A DNA stretch of 64,000 bases, taken from UBA8079 sp049601915 (GTDB lineage Bacteria > Pseudomonadota > Alphaproteobacteria > UBA6615). Shown one piece after another: positions 1-7,997 of the stretch. The notes under the pieces are model-generated. The model made no database searches. It had not been told where the DNA came from and was given only the letters and a program-made list of their open reading frames with translations. The stretch is taken from positions 248,001 to 312,000 of the forward strand of contig JBMYRB010000001.1 of NCBI GenBank assembly GCA_049601915.1, in the 5' to 3' direction. How positions within the stretch are numbered: the stretch's first letter is position 1; every line of letters starts with the position of its first letter. Made by a program: the position numbers and the translations under genes.

Positions 1-1
1 G

Positions 2-175
2 CCCGGGATCAGTGTGGTGCCACGGGCCCTCGAGTTTTCCGAGATCGAGGAGAACATTGCCATCTTCGATTTCGTGCTAAGCGACGCGGAGATGGGTCGC
101 ATCGGGCAACTCAAGGAACGAAAACTGCGAGTTATCGACCCCGAGGTACGCCGGCCTGTCTGGGACGAAATCTAG
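2..175 (+). CDS. Aldo/keto reductase, C-terminal fragment (cut by window edge)
   Basis: The last 57 residues of an aldo/keto reductase run in from the left edge. The remaining piece is the C-terminal part of the TIM barrel: the cofactor-binding strand and helix (GISVVPRALEFSEIEEN) followed by FDFVLSDAEM, which matches the usual IPKSxxxxRIxENxxVFDFELS pattern of 2,5-diketo-gluconate-reductase-like enzymes. In that family a Lys-Ser pair and two nearby arginines hold the 2'-phosphate of NADPH. Here the Lys is Arg, the Ser is Ala and both arginine positions are Glu. I infer that NADPH specificity may be reduced or changed toward NADH, but the substrate cannot be judged from this fragment. It reads toward the SnoaL-like pseudogene. 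Confidence 0.85.
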   Translation, partial: PGISVVPRALEFSEIEENIAIFDFVLSDAEMGRIGQLKERKLRVIDPEVRRPVWDEI

Positions 176-692
176 TCAAACGCGCGTGAAAACAGACATG
201 CGTAATGCGCGGTTCTTCTCTAGGCGTGTTCTGAAGTCATGTGATCCCCGTCGGGGTCACTACAAACGATTGCGCCAGGGAGTGCATATGATTTCACGAT
301 CGCGACACCGGGATCGCGAACGGCAACGGCCCAGAGTGCCGAACAGAACGCCAACGCAGTTGCGATTATCGACTGTCGGCGGACGGATTCTTCCGGCCCA
401 AGGGCGGAACTCACCGCCTGGTCCGGCAGTGAAAATATGACGCCGATCGTGCGAGGAACCGACTGTGCCGCAGCCATGCATGACCTGCTGGAGCGCGGCT
501 GTGATCTCCGCACCAGTGATTCCGCGACGAACCCCGAGCGATCTGCGAATTTCGTCATCCGGTACGTCTTCATAAGTCCCTGAGTGGACAAGCAACCTTT
601 GCAACAGACCGAGCCGCTCATTGGCACCCCGGAGGAGCGATAGGGAAACTGCATCCGGTCTGAGATAATCGGTCGAACAACCGGAGCGCGCG
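176..692. other. Non-coding or eroded stretch, no gene supported
   Basis: About 500 bases lie between the reductase and the broken SnoaL-like gene. Open frames exist on both strands, but they are arginine- and serine-rich, lack a credible ribosome-binding site and resemble no family I recognise. An imperfect inverted repeat at 241-260 (GTGATCCCCG / CGGGGTCAC) could act as a weak terminator for the reductase, though it has no T tract. Because the next gene is a pseudogene, this stretch may be the residue of another lost gene; that is inference. Confidence 0.5.
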
Positions 693-1238
693 GTGAGCGA
701 GAAAAGAAGAAAGGACCAAATCAAGGCCCTCCTCAAAAGCATCGAGACGGGCGACCCGGCGCCGATCGCCGTCGTTAACCAAGCGAAATACATCCAGCAC
801 AACCCGCAGGCCCATGATGGCAGCGAGGGCTTGGAGGCGCTGTTCAAGCGCCTTTCGCAAACCTCCCCCCGCGTTAATATCGTGCGCGAATTCGTCTAAG
901 CAGTTCTTGTCGAGCGTCAGACCACAGAACTGGGGCAATACGTCAACGGGTCGGACTTCATCCGGCACAACCCGCTTTCCGAAGGCGGTGTATCGGCGCT
1001 TCGTTCGGCTCTCGAGGCGCGAGACTGCGCGGGCTTCGTGATCGAATATACCCGGCTTGACCGGGTACTGGCCGAGGGCAATTTCGTCCTCGCGGTGAGC
1101 GAGGGAGCACTGAATGGGGATCACACTTCGTTCTACGACCTCTACCGCGTCGACGCGGGGAAGCTTGTTGAACATTGGGATACAATCGAAAAAATCCCTC
1201 CACGCAGTGCGTGGAAGAACGGCAACGGCAAGTTCTAA
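693..1238 (+). pseudogene. SnoaL-like (NTF2 fold) two-domain protein, broken by internal deletion and in-frame TAA
   Basis: One frame runs from GTG 693 to TAA 1238 and is interrupted only by TAA at 897-899. The first part (IKALLKSIETGDPAP, YIQHNPQAHDG) matches the start of the predicted SnoaL-like aldol-condensation family (COG4922), whose members carry two tandem NTF2-like domains and total about 250 residues. The second part (FIRHNPLSEGG, SEGALNGDHTSFYDL, LVEHWDTIEKIPPR, WKNGNGKF) matches the end of the second domain. The middle, roughly 80-90 residues, is missing. The join falls at a VR-x-F motif that occurs in both domains (NIVREFV), and the stop sits exactly where the second domain usually has Asp or Glu. 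No start codon with a plausible ribosome-binding site lies just after the stop. It ends 4 bases inside the convergent nitrile hydratase accessory gene. I judge it non-functional. Confidence 0.8.
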
Positions 1239-1555
1239 TTGAGCTCGACGGGCTCGCCATGGGGCGTTGAAAGATATGCCTGCGTCCATGCCGCGCGCAG
1301 ATCGTTCAGACTGTCCTGATCCGCATGGTCGTGCTCGATGAGGAAGGATTCAAGCGCCCCAAGCCAGACGTCGTAGTAATCCGACCCGTCCGTCGGGCCG
1401 CCGGCATCGAACGCCTGCTTGAGCGCCGTCCCGAAATGCGCGGCCCAATCTGGCCAGGTAAATGTGCCCGCCGCAGCCAATGCGTGGGTCAGCCCGAAAA
1501 CCTGCGCTTGCCAAGGTTCGGCGAAGGGCCGGTCCGGCTCAGGCGGCCGGGACAA
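1235..1555 (-). CDS. Nitrile hydratase accessory (activator) protein
   Basis: This 106-residue protein has the pattern of the small nitrile hydratase accessory family: FAEPWQAQVFGLTHAL at the start, then FTWPDWAAHFG and DGSDYYDVWLGALESFL. Family members help deliver cobalt to the alpha subunit or activate it; they are not catalytic. It is the third gene of the operon and its start lies 17 bases inside the end of the beta-subunit gene, so translation is probably coupled. Its stop overlaps the convergent SnoaL-like pseudogene by four bases. Length and order (alpha, beta, accessory) are normal for cobalt-type enzymes. Confidence 0.9.
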   Translation of the reverse strand: MSRPPEPDRPFAEPWQAQVFGLTHALAAAGTFTWPDWAAHFGTALKQAFDAGGPTDGSDYYDVWLGALESFLIEHDHADQDSLNDLRAAWTQAYLSTPHGEPVELN

Positions 1556-2201
1556 GATAGCTCTCCCACAAATCCGCCGTCACGCTGTGCCCAGGCTCGG
1601 CCTCTTCGCCCCATATTTCGCGACCGTCGAATCGCACCGCGTAGAGATTCTGCGGCGCGTCTCCGTCCATCGTGAAGCTGACATCCGGAAACACATGGGC
1701 GCCGTGGTGCAGAACGATCTCGCCGACCCGGTCACGCAGATAGCGCGGCAACCTGGTGTGCCCCGAATGCATGTGTCGGGACGTGCGAACCCGGTCGCCG
1801 GGACGAAAGCACGGCGGCAGGGCGACCTCACGGCTCGACGGACGGCCCTTGGGGAGGAACGACAGCAGGCCCGCCGCATCCACGGGCGGGGTCATGGGCT
1901 CCGCCCCCGTATCGGGGCGGCCCTCGCGAACTTCGTTGCGGGTAATCAAGCCCTTCTCGACGGCAATATTCACCAGTCCGGAAGCCCATTTTTCGTAATA
2001 GCTCATGGTCAGATAGTCGCCCGGCGGCAGCCGCTCGAGCGAATGGCGGTTGGCGTCGATGTTCCATCGCCCCCAAAACCCCATGAGGACGCGCAGCCCC
2101 AGAATTCGACCCTCCCAAGTTCCATGGAAGACGGGCTCATCGGTCTCCACGGGAACGCAACCGAAGCCCTCCACGCCGCCGAGATCGTGGACGCTGTCCA
2201 T
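1539..2201 (-). CDS. nthB: Nitrile hydratase subunit beta
   Basis: The 220-residue beta subunit pairs with alpha to hydrate nitriles to amides in the cytoplasm. Its start MDSVHDLGGVEGFG is the family hallmark, followed by the helical region (HSLERLPPGDYLTMSYYEKW) and the C-terminal SH3-like barrel, where FRPGDRVRTS, HTRLPRYLRDRVG and LYAVRFDGREIWGEEA are typical. The ATG overlaps the stop of the alpha gene (TGATG), indicating tight translational coupling. No truncation or frameshift is visible and the length is normal for the family. Confidence 0.95.
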   Translation of the reverse strand: MDSVHDLGGVEGFGCVPVETDEPVFHGTWEGRILGLRVLMGFWGRWNIDANRHSLERLPPGDYLTMSYYEKWASGLVNIAVEKGLITRNEVREGRPDTGAEPMTPPVDAAGLLSFLPKGRPSSREVALPPCFRPGDRVRTSRHMHSGHTRLPRYLRDRVGEIVLHHGAHVFPDVSFTMDGDAPQNLYAVRFDGREIWGEEAEPGHSVTADLWESYLVPAA

Positions 2202-2842
2202 CAGGCGGCTCCCGGGTTTAACGCCAGGCCGGTCCCGATCATGGAATCGCGCGTGACCAGCTCGGCCAGGCCGGCCTCGTCCAACCCCTCAGACCCGTCC
2301 GGGCGCTGCGGGACGACGAGGTAGCGAATCTCGGCGGTCGAATCCCAGACGCGGATCTCGACGTCCTCGGCAAGCTCAAGGCCAAACTCGGCAATGACCG
2401 CGCGCGGCTCGCGCACCACACGGGCGCGGTATTCGGGCGACTTGTACCAGACAGGCGGCAGCCCCAGGACCGGCCACGGGTAGCAGGAGCACAAGGTGCA
2501 AACGACCACGTTGTGCACGCGATCCGAATTCTCCATCGCGACCATGTGCTCGCCCTGCATGCCCGAAAAGCCGAGCTCGGCGATCGCCGCCGTCGCATTG
2601 TCGAGAAGGCGTGCGCGATAGTGCGAGTCGGTCCAGACGCGGGCGATGACCTGCGCCCCGTTCTGCGGACCAATGTCATTGGAGAAGGCGTCGACCAGCG
2701 CATCCACGGCAGCCGGGTCTACCAGCCCCTTTTCGACCAGCAGCGTCTCGAGCGCCTTGGCGCGCAACGCCGGGTCCGGCGGCAGCAAAGAATGCGCATG
2801 TTCGTGATCATGCGCGTGATCGTGATCTGATTTCTTCGCCAT
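2201..2842 (-). CDS. nthA: Nitrile hydratase subunit alpha, cobalt type
   Basis: This is the catalytic subunit of nitrile hydratase, 213 residues. The metal-binding claw VCTLCSCYPWP supplies Cys115, Cys118 and Cys120; in the family the last two are oxidised to sulfinic and sulfenic acid. Thr between the first two cysteines (CTLCSC) is characteristic of cobalt enzymes, whereas iron enzymes have Ser (CSLCSC). The N-terminus is unusually rich in His and Asp (HDHAHDHEHAH), which could bind metal. I chose ATG 2842, which gives MAKKSDHDHAH; an in-frame GTG at 2881 would add 13 residues. A tRNA-Arg gene lies upstream on the same strand. No amidase, nitrilase or aldoxime dehydratase is linked here, so the fate of the amide is not visible. 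Confidence 0.95.
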   Translation of the reverse strand: MAKKSDHDHAHDHEHAHSLLPPDPALRAKALETLLVEKGLVDPAAVDALVDAFSNDIGPQNGAQVIARVWTDSHYRARLLDNATAAIAELGFSGMQGEHMVAMENSDRVHNVVVCTLCSCYPWPVLGLPPVWYKSPEYRARVVREPRAVIAEFGLELAEDVEIRVWDSTAEIRYLVVPQRPDGSEGLDEAGLAELVTRDSMIGTGLALNPGAA

Positions 2843-2987
2843 ATAGCCCGCAATCCATGCCTGAATAGTGATCCTCTCCACTATTCAACATAATCGCACC
2901 AAATTCAAAACGCCGCAGCGCGACGCCGGATTCCGCCACGAGAACGACACCCCATCGGGGGTCAACGATCGGAAGATTTGAAATTCT

Positions 2988-3064
2988 TGGCGCGCCCGGG
3001 AAGATTCGAACTCCCAACCTCCTGATCCGTAGTCAGACGCTCTATCCAGTTGAGCTACGGGCGC
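2988..3064 (-). tRNA. tRNA-Arg (anticodon ACG)
   Basis: Read on the minus strand, the gene folds into a full cloverleaf: acceptor stem GCGCCCG/CGGGCGC, D arm GCTC..GAGC, anticodon stem with loop CTACGGA (anticodon ACG, presumably modified to inosine for CGU/CGC/CGA), five-base variable loop, and T arm GGGAG-TTCGAAT-CTTCC. The discriminator is G and CCA is encoded. The nitrile hydratase operon lies at its 3' side. Confidence 0.97.
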
Positions 3065-3299
3065 TTGGCCAAGGCGCGCGGAAGCTAATCAAATGCCTCG
3101 CCGATTGCAAGTATCTGAAGGTCGGTATCGGTGTCTGCGAAATGTCGCGAAAATCCGGTCCAAAAGCCGCTTGCCCGGTCCAATGCCAATCGGTAACATC
3201 CGGCGCAACCATTTGGCTAATCAGCAATTTTTGTGCGTTCGCCGCTTCCGCGGCACTTTTTGGGGGACGCGCAGGGGCATTTGAGGGACAAGGCAGCGG

Positions 3300-4448
3300 A
3301 TGACCATAACACGCACCTGGTCGGCACTGGCCGGCGCAGCGCTGCTACTCGCGGCCTGCGATTTCACAGACGACGCACTCATTCCGTCCCTGACAGGCGA
3401 ATCTCCTTCCGGCGGGGACCGGCAGGTAATTGCCGTGAGCGCGGCCGAACGCAACCCGCAACCGACCATCTCCGGCGCGCCGCCGCAGCTTGGTCAGAAT
3501 AATTTCCAGCCCAGCGGAGTGACGGCCGGTCAGACCACCGGCACCGAAGTGGGACGGCGCGTGGAACGCCTGCGCGGCGACCTTGGACGCCTGCAGGCAA
3601 GCATCGGCAATGGCAACGAAGTACTTCAGGGTCTACGCCAGCAGACCATCGCAAACGCAAACACCTATCAAAGCCTCGTCGCCGGCATTCAGGCACGCCT
3701 CCAGGTGGGTACGACACCGGGCAACCCGAACCTTGTCGCAGCATGGACCCAGGCCCAGCTGACGCTCGATCAGATTTCCGAAGCTGTCGGACAATTGGAC
3801 GGCCTGTCGAACAGTGTCGCGGACAGCAGCGCGCTGGCTGCGTTCCTTCTGGAATCCGTCCGCGCCACCTACGGCCTCACCGGTGCGATCGACGAAGACC
3901 ATCGCCAGCTCGCCATTCTCGAGGATGAGGTCAACCGCACCGTGGTGCTGATCGACCGCCTGCTCAACGAACTGAGCGAGGACATATCACGCCAGACCAA
4001 CTATGTAGGTCGCGAGCGCAGCAATGTCACCGTGCTGTCACTCGCCGTGAAGAACGGCGAACTGTTTGGCACCAGCCTGGCCAACCGCGCCTTCGGCACC
4101 GCCGCCCCGGCACGCGGGCCATCGAACCCAGCGGCCAATCTGGTGAACCGCCGCCCGCTCGTGGTGATCCGCTTCGACCGCTCGAACGTGCCCTATCAGG
4201 AGCCACTCTTCACCGCCGCCAGCGAGGCGTTGAACCGGCGGCCGGGTGCGGTGTTCGACATCGTCTCGATCGTGCCCCAGCAGGGCACGCCGGCACAGGT
4301 CGCGCTGTCCGCCAACCAGTCGCGGCGCAACGCCGAGCAGGTGTACCAGACGCTGATCCGGATGGGTTTGCCGAGTGACCGCCTGTCGTTGAGTTCCACC
4401 TCCAGTGCGGATGTGGGCAGCAACGAGGTGCATATCTACGTCAGATAG
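3300..4448 (+). CDS. Putative lipoprotein with helical middle and OmpA-like C-terminal region
   Basis: This 382-residue protein begins with a lipoprotein signal: a short charged start, a hydrophobic stretch and lipobox LLAAC with Cys20. Residues about 85-250 are largely helical with repeated Leu/Glu/Arg/Gln and may form a coiled coil. The last hundred residues (VVIRFDRSNVPYQEPL, then SRRNAEQVYQTLIRMGL and DRLSLSSTSSADVGSNEVHIYV) resemble a diverged OmpA/MotB fold, in which a peptidoglycan-facing protein counts repeats of N-A-x-x-V. That suggests envelope anchoring, but the key OmpA motif residues are not all present. The gene ends convergently with the Lon-like protease gene. Function unknown. 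Confidence 0.8.
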   Translation: MTITRTWSALAGAALLLAACDFTDDALIPSLTGESPSGGDRQVIAVSAAERNPQPTISGAPPQLGQNNFQPSGVTAGQTTGTEVGRRVERLRGDLGRLQASIGNGNEVLQGLRQQTIANANTYQSLVAGIQARLQVGTTPGNPNLVAAWTQAQLTLDQISEAVGQLDGLSNSVADSSALAAFLLESVRATYGLTGAIDEDHRQLAILEDEVNRTVVLIDRLLNELSEDISRQTNYVGRERSNVTVLSLAVKNGELFGTSLANRAFGTAAPARGPSNPAANLVNRRPLVVIRFDRSNVPYQEPLFTAASEALNRRPGAVFDIVSIVPQQGTPAQVALSANQSRRNAEQVYQTLIRMGLPSDRLSLSSTSSADVGSNEVHIYVR

Positions 4449-4489
4449 TCCGGGTCCCGGCTCACACCGGAATCTCCCACTATGTCTGT

Positions 4490-6877
4490 CTACCGATCGC
4501 GCTCGTCGAGCGCGCGGTCGAACGCAGCCAGCCGTTCGGCGACCCGCGCATAGACACTGCCGGAAGGATATTTGCCGTCCGCGGCGGGCACCCCTGCTTC
4601 CATCCCGGTGAACAGTTCGACCGCTTCGTCCACATGGGCTGCCGAATAGACGTGGAACCGACCCGCCAAGACGTCCGCCGACATCTCGTCATCGAGGATA
4701 AGGCTCGGTTCGTTGGACCGGGGGAACAAGACCCCCTGGTCGCCCGTCAGCGGACCGGCCTCCACGCAGGTGCGATAGAAACCCTCGGCCTTCTCTATCA
4801 GTCCGCCGATCGCCTGCACCTCACCGCGCTGGTTGACCGAACCCGTGACCGCGAGGTCCTGGCGCAGCGGCACGTCGGCGAGATCCGACAGTATTGTCAG
4901 CACCTCGGCCAGCGAGGCGCTGTCACCCTCGACCCCGCCATAGCTCTGTTCGAAGGTGATCGAGGCGTTAAACGACAACGGCGTACGCCGCGCGAAAAGC
5001 CCGGCGAGAAACCCCTGAATGACCATCGCGCCCTTCTGCTGGATCGGTCCCCCGAGCGACGTCTCGCGTTCGATATTGGTCACGCCGCGGCGGCCGATCG
5101 ATGTCCGCGCAGTCACCCGTGACGGTGTACCGAAGGCGTAATCACCCATGTCGCGAACGGTCAACCCGTTGACCTGGCCGACCTCACTGCCGGACGTGGA
5201 GATCATCACCGTCCCGCGGTGGATCGATTCCTGGGTCCGGTCCTCGATCCGCGCATTGCGGTTGCGGCGGTTTCGGCGTGACGCGCGTACCGCCTCGGCA
5301 TCGATCTGTGTCGCGCCATTCGCGCGGGCCGTATAGATCGCTTCGTTGACGATATCCTCGACCAGTTCAAAACGCGCCGACAGTTTGGTCCGGTCAGCCG
5401 CGATGCGCGAGGCGTAACCGAGAAGATAGCGGATTGCATCGGGCGTATAGGTGGTGGCGCCATGCTTGTTGGCGTAGCCCTGAAGTAGCCCAGCATAGCA
5501 GACGAGGTTCCCGCTGTTGGCTTCCATGTCGGCATCGATCTCGGCCTTCACCTTGAAATAGGCCTGGAACTCGGGATCGACAGAGAAGAACGTGTAATAC
5601 CATTGCGGCGCGCCGACGATGACCACCTTCACATCGAGGGGGACCGGTGCGGGCTTGGGTGCCCCGGCGACCGGAATACCGCCGGCGCGATACTGCTCTT
5701 CCATGCGCACCATGCCATCACGCAGCGCGCCCTTGAGCTGGTCCCAGCCACCCGCCTGGGCGGCAATCGCCTCGGCACGCAGCACCAGGACACCACCATT
5801 GGCGCGATGCAACGCGCCGGGCTGAATAAGAGAATAATCCGTCTGCAGGACACCCCCGACTTGGCGATATTCGATCTGGCCGAACAGGTTGGCGTAGGTC
5901 GGGTTGCCCTCGAGCACGATGGGAGGGCCCGAGACATCCCCATTGTCGACCAGCAAATTAACCGCATAGCGCGCCTCCGCCGTAGGTGCCGCCGGTTGCG
6001 GACCCGCAAGCGCTGCAGGTGCACCCTCGGGCGCCTCGGCGGACGGCAGGAACAAGGCCAGGTTTTCGAGCAGGTCGACCCGGAAGGCGACCAGCCAGCG
6101 GTTGAGGCCCTGCACATCGGAAAAGCGCGATATCAGTTCGTCGACCAGGCCGCCGACCGCGTTCTCCGCCACGGCACGATTCAACTCCCGCACGTCCTCC
6201 GCCAGTTTCGTCTGGCGGCGCGCGACATCTCGGTTGATCTCGGCCAGCATCTGGCTGACGCGCTGGCCGGCCTCTTCCATAACCTTGCGTTCTGCCTCGG
6301 GCAGATCCGAGACATCACGCGGATTGCCGTCATCGCCCAGTGCCGCGACCGCCAATCCCTGCGGCGACTGCAGGAGAGACAGACCAGCAGCCTCCGCTTC
6401 CGCGCGCGCCGCTTCGACGGCTGTGCCGATCTCGGCGCGCATCGCCGCATCTTCGTCGTGCAGACGCTGCTGATACTCTTCCCGCGCAAAAGCCCGATGC
6501 AGCGCTTCACGCAGCTGCGGGATAAGTGCTGCCATATCGTCGCGGAATTTTCGTCCCTCGCCGGCCGGCAGACGCACGGCCAGCGGCTCGTTCGAACGGC
6601 GGAAGTTATTGAGGTAGACCCAATCGTCGGGACACGGACCATCGCCCAGCGCCTCGTCGAGGTAGGAGAGTGTCGCGGTCATGCGTCCGCTACGGTCTTC
6701 GCCCACGACAAATATGTTGAACCCCGGATCGCGCGCACCGAGCCCGAATTCCAGGGCATCGCGCGCCCGCGCATGGCTCGACAGGGAGAACACCCGGACG
6801 TCTGGTGTCCCATCGGTGTCCGTGATCTCGAACGCCGGAAATCCCGCGTCGACCGATTCGATTTCCCTGACTGGCAT
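4490..6877 (-). CDS. Lon-like ATP-dependent protease (LonB-type, AAA_32 family)
   Basis: This 795-residue soluble protease has the Lon-type Ser/Lys dyad: GVEGDSASLAE with Ser653, and EVQAIGGLIEKAEGFY with Lys696. The N-terminal half is the AAA_32 form, starting MPVREIESVDAGFP with a nucleotide-binding-like loop GEDRSGRMTA near residue 50, a long helical insertion (residues about 110-240) and the AAA core (NGGVLVLRAEAIAAQ, VVIVGAPQWYYTFF). The loop has Arg where a standard P-loop has Lys, so ATP binding may be altered. I chose ATG 6877 because GGAGGAAGCC directly precedes it; an open frame extends further upstream without family similarity. The gene is divergent from the DUF4864 gene, with 87 bases between. 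Members of this family degrade unfolded proteins; substrates are unknown. Confidence 0.9.
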   Translation of the reverse strand: MPVREIESVDAGFPAFEITDTDGTPDVRVFSLSSHARARDALEFGLGARDPGFNIFVVGEDRSGRMTATLSYLDEALGDGPCPDDWVYLNNFRRSNEPLAVRLPAGEGRKFRDDMAALIPQLREALHRAFAREEYQQRLHDEDAAMRAEIGTAVEAARAEAEAAGLSLLQSPQGLAVAALGDDGNPRDVSDLPEAERKVMEEAGQRVSQMLAEINRDVARRQTKLAEDVRELNRAVAENAVGGLVDELISRFSDVQGLNRWLVAFRVDLLENLALFLPSAEAPEGAPAALAGPQPAAPTAEARYAVNLLVDNGDVSGPPIVLEGNPTYANLFGQIEYRQVGGVLQTDYSLIQPGALHRANGGVLVLRAEAIAAQAGGWDQLKGALRDGMVRMEEQYRAGGIPVAGAPKPAPVPLDVKVVIVGAPQWYYTFFSVDPEFQAYFKVKAEIDADMEANSGNLVCYAGLLQGYANKHGATTYTPDAIRYLLGYASRIAADRTKLSARFELVEDIVNEAIYTARANGATQIDAEAVRASRRNRRNRNARIEDRTQESIHRGTVMISTSGSEVGQVNGLTVRDMGDYAFGTPSRVTARTSIGRRGVTNIERETSLGGPIQQKGAMVIQGFLAGLFARRTPLSFNASITFEQSYGGVEGDSASLAEVLTILSDLADVPLRQDLAVTGSVNQRGEVQAIGGLIEKAEGFYRTCVEAGPLTGDQGVLFPRSNEPSLILDDEMSADVLAGRFHVYSAAHVDEAVELFTGMEAGVPAADGKYPSGSVYARVAERLAAFDRALDERDR

Positions 6878-6964
6878 GGCTTCCTCCGTGAGAAAGCGAA
6901 CTATACAGCCTCGGCCAATCATCGTCCCGCTCGCAACGACGCGCGACAGCCGCCATAATCTTAT

Positions 6965-7402
6965 ATGTCCGTCAGCGTCCGCTCTTTTCTGGCTGTACTT
7001 CTCCTGTGCCTGATGGGGACCATCTCGGCACGGGCAGAACCTGCGGCACCGACAAAAGACAGCCGCGCCTTCACAATCGTGATCGAGGGTCAGATCGCAA
7101 CGTTCGCCCGCGACGACGCAGGCGCCGCCTTCGCCCTGGCCAGCCCTGACATTCGCAGCAGGTTCATGAACGCGGAGCGGTTTATGCAAATGGTGCGGTC
7201 GTCATTCCAGCCGGTCTACCGGCCACGTACCTACAGTTTCGGTGACCCGGCCCAGGTCGAGGGCATCCCGGTACAGCCGGTGCAGGTGATTGGCCCCGAC
7301 GGGCGCGGCGAGGTGTTGCTGTACCGCATGGAACGACAATCCGACGGGAGTTGGCGTATCGCCGGCGTCACGTTGCATCCCACCGGCGAACGCGGCATCT
7401 AG
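6965..7402 (+). CDS. DUF4864 domain secreted protein
   Basis: The 145-residue product starts with a signal peptide (hydrophobic residues about 7-21, then ISARAEP, probable cleavage after the Ala-Arg-Ala). The mature part matches DUF4864: IEGQIATFARDDAGAAFALASPDIR, then FMQMVRSSFQPVYRPR and VEGIPVQPVQVIGPDG. The fold is likely NTF2/cystatin-like; no biochemical role is known. It is divergent from the Lon-like protease and lies about 110 bases upstream of gpt on the same strand, so it may share a promoter region with the former. Confidence 0.85.
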   Translation: MSVSVRSFLAVLLLCLMGTISARAEPAAPTKDSRAFTIVIEGQIATFARDDAGAAFALASPDIRSRFMNAERFMQMVRSSFQPVYRPRTYSFGDPAQVEGIPVQPVQVIGPDGRGEVLLYRMERQSDGSWRIAGVTLHPTGERGI

Positions 7403-7512
7403 GATCACGCGACAGTTGGTCCACAGCCAAGTCCACAGCGACGTTTGCACCGCCCCACGGCGCCCGCTTTAATATGCGCTCTTCAATACTCCGCAATCAG
7501 ATCGGTTCCGAC

Positions 7513-7980
7513 ATGGCCAGCTCTCAGCATGATTTTCCCGTTTCCTGGGAACAACTCCACCGCGACGCCAAGGCGCTCGCCTGGCGACTGAAGGAGAGAG
7601 GCCCCTGGGATCAGATCGTCGCAATCACCCGCGGCGGACTGGTCCCTGCGGCCATCGTCGCGCGCGAACTCGAGCTGCGTCTGGTCGACACCGTGTGTGT
7701 GTCTTCCTATGACCATCAGGCACGGGGCGAACTCACAATTCTGAAGAAAGTTGAGGGCGATGGTGAGGGCACCTTGATCGTCGATGACCTGGTCGATACC
7801 GGGAATACCGCGAAGATCGTCCGCGAAATGCTGCCCAAGGCCCATTTCGCCACCGTCTATGCAAAGCCCGCCGGCCGGCCGCTGGTTGAAACCTTCGTGA
7901 CCGAGGTCAGCCAGGACACCTGGATCCATTTCCCATGGGATCTGGAATTGCAATTCGTCCAGCCGATCGCGGCGAACTAG
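7513..7980 (+). CDS. gpt: Xanthine(-guanine) phosphoribosyltransferase
   Basis: This 155-residue type I phosphoribosyltransferase converts xanthine or guanine plus PRPP to the nucleotide in purine salvage. The PRPP loop is GTLIVDDLVDTGNTAK (residues about 87-101), and the purine/active-site region includes VAITRGGLVPAAIVARELELR and the C-terminal WIHFPWDLE seen in bacterial Gpt. I place the start at ATG 7513; longer frames upstream lack similarity. It is convergent with the Dpp-type permease gene and the two stops are close together. Confidence 0.93.
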   Translation: MASSQHDFPVSWEQLHRDAKALAWRLKERGPWDQIVAITRGGLVPAAIVARELELRLVDTVCVSSYDHQARGELTILKKVEGDGEGTLIVDDLVDTGNTAKIVREMLPKAHFATVYAKPAGRPLVETFVTEVSQDTWIHFPWDLELQFVQPIAAN

Positions 7981-7997
7981 ACAAAACCCCCGGCCGC

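Noticed and set aside
260..847. Minus-strand frame over the region before and into the SnoaL-like pseudogene
   Set aside because: It overlaps clear SnoaL-like coding sequence, and the remainder resembles no family; the codon pattern looks random.
897..899. Stop codon recoding (selenocysteine or readthrough) in the SnoaL-like gene
   Set aside because: TAA is not used for selenocysteine, no stem-loop was seen, and a large part of the protein is also deleted.
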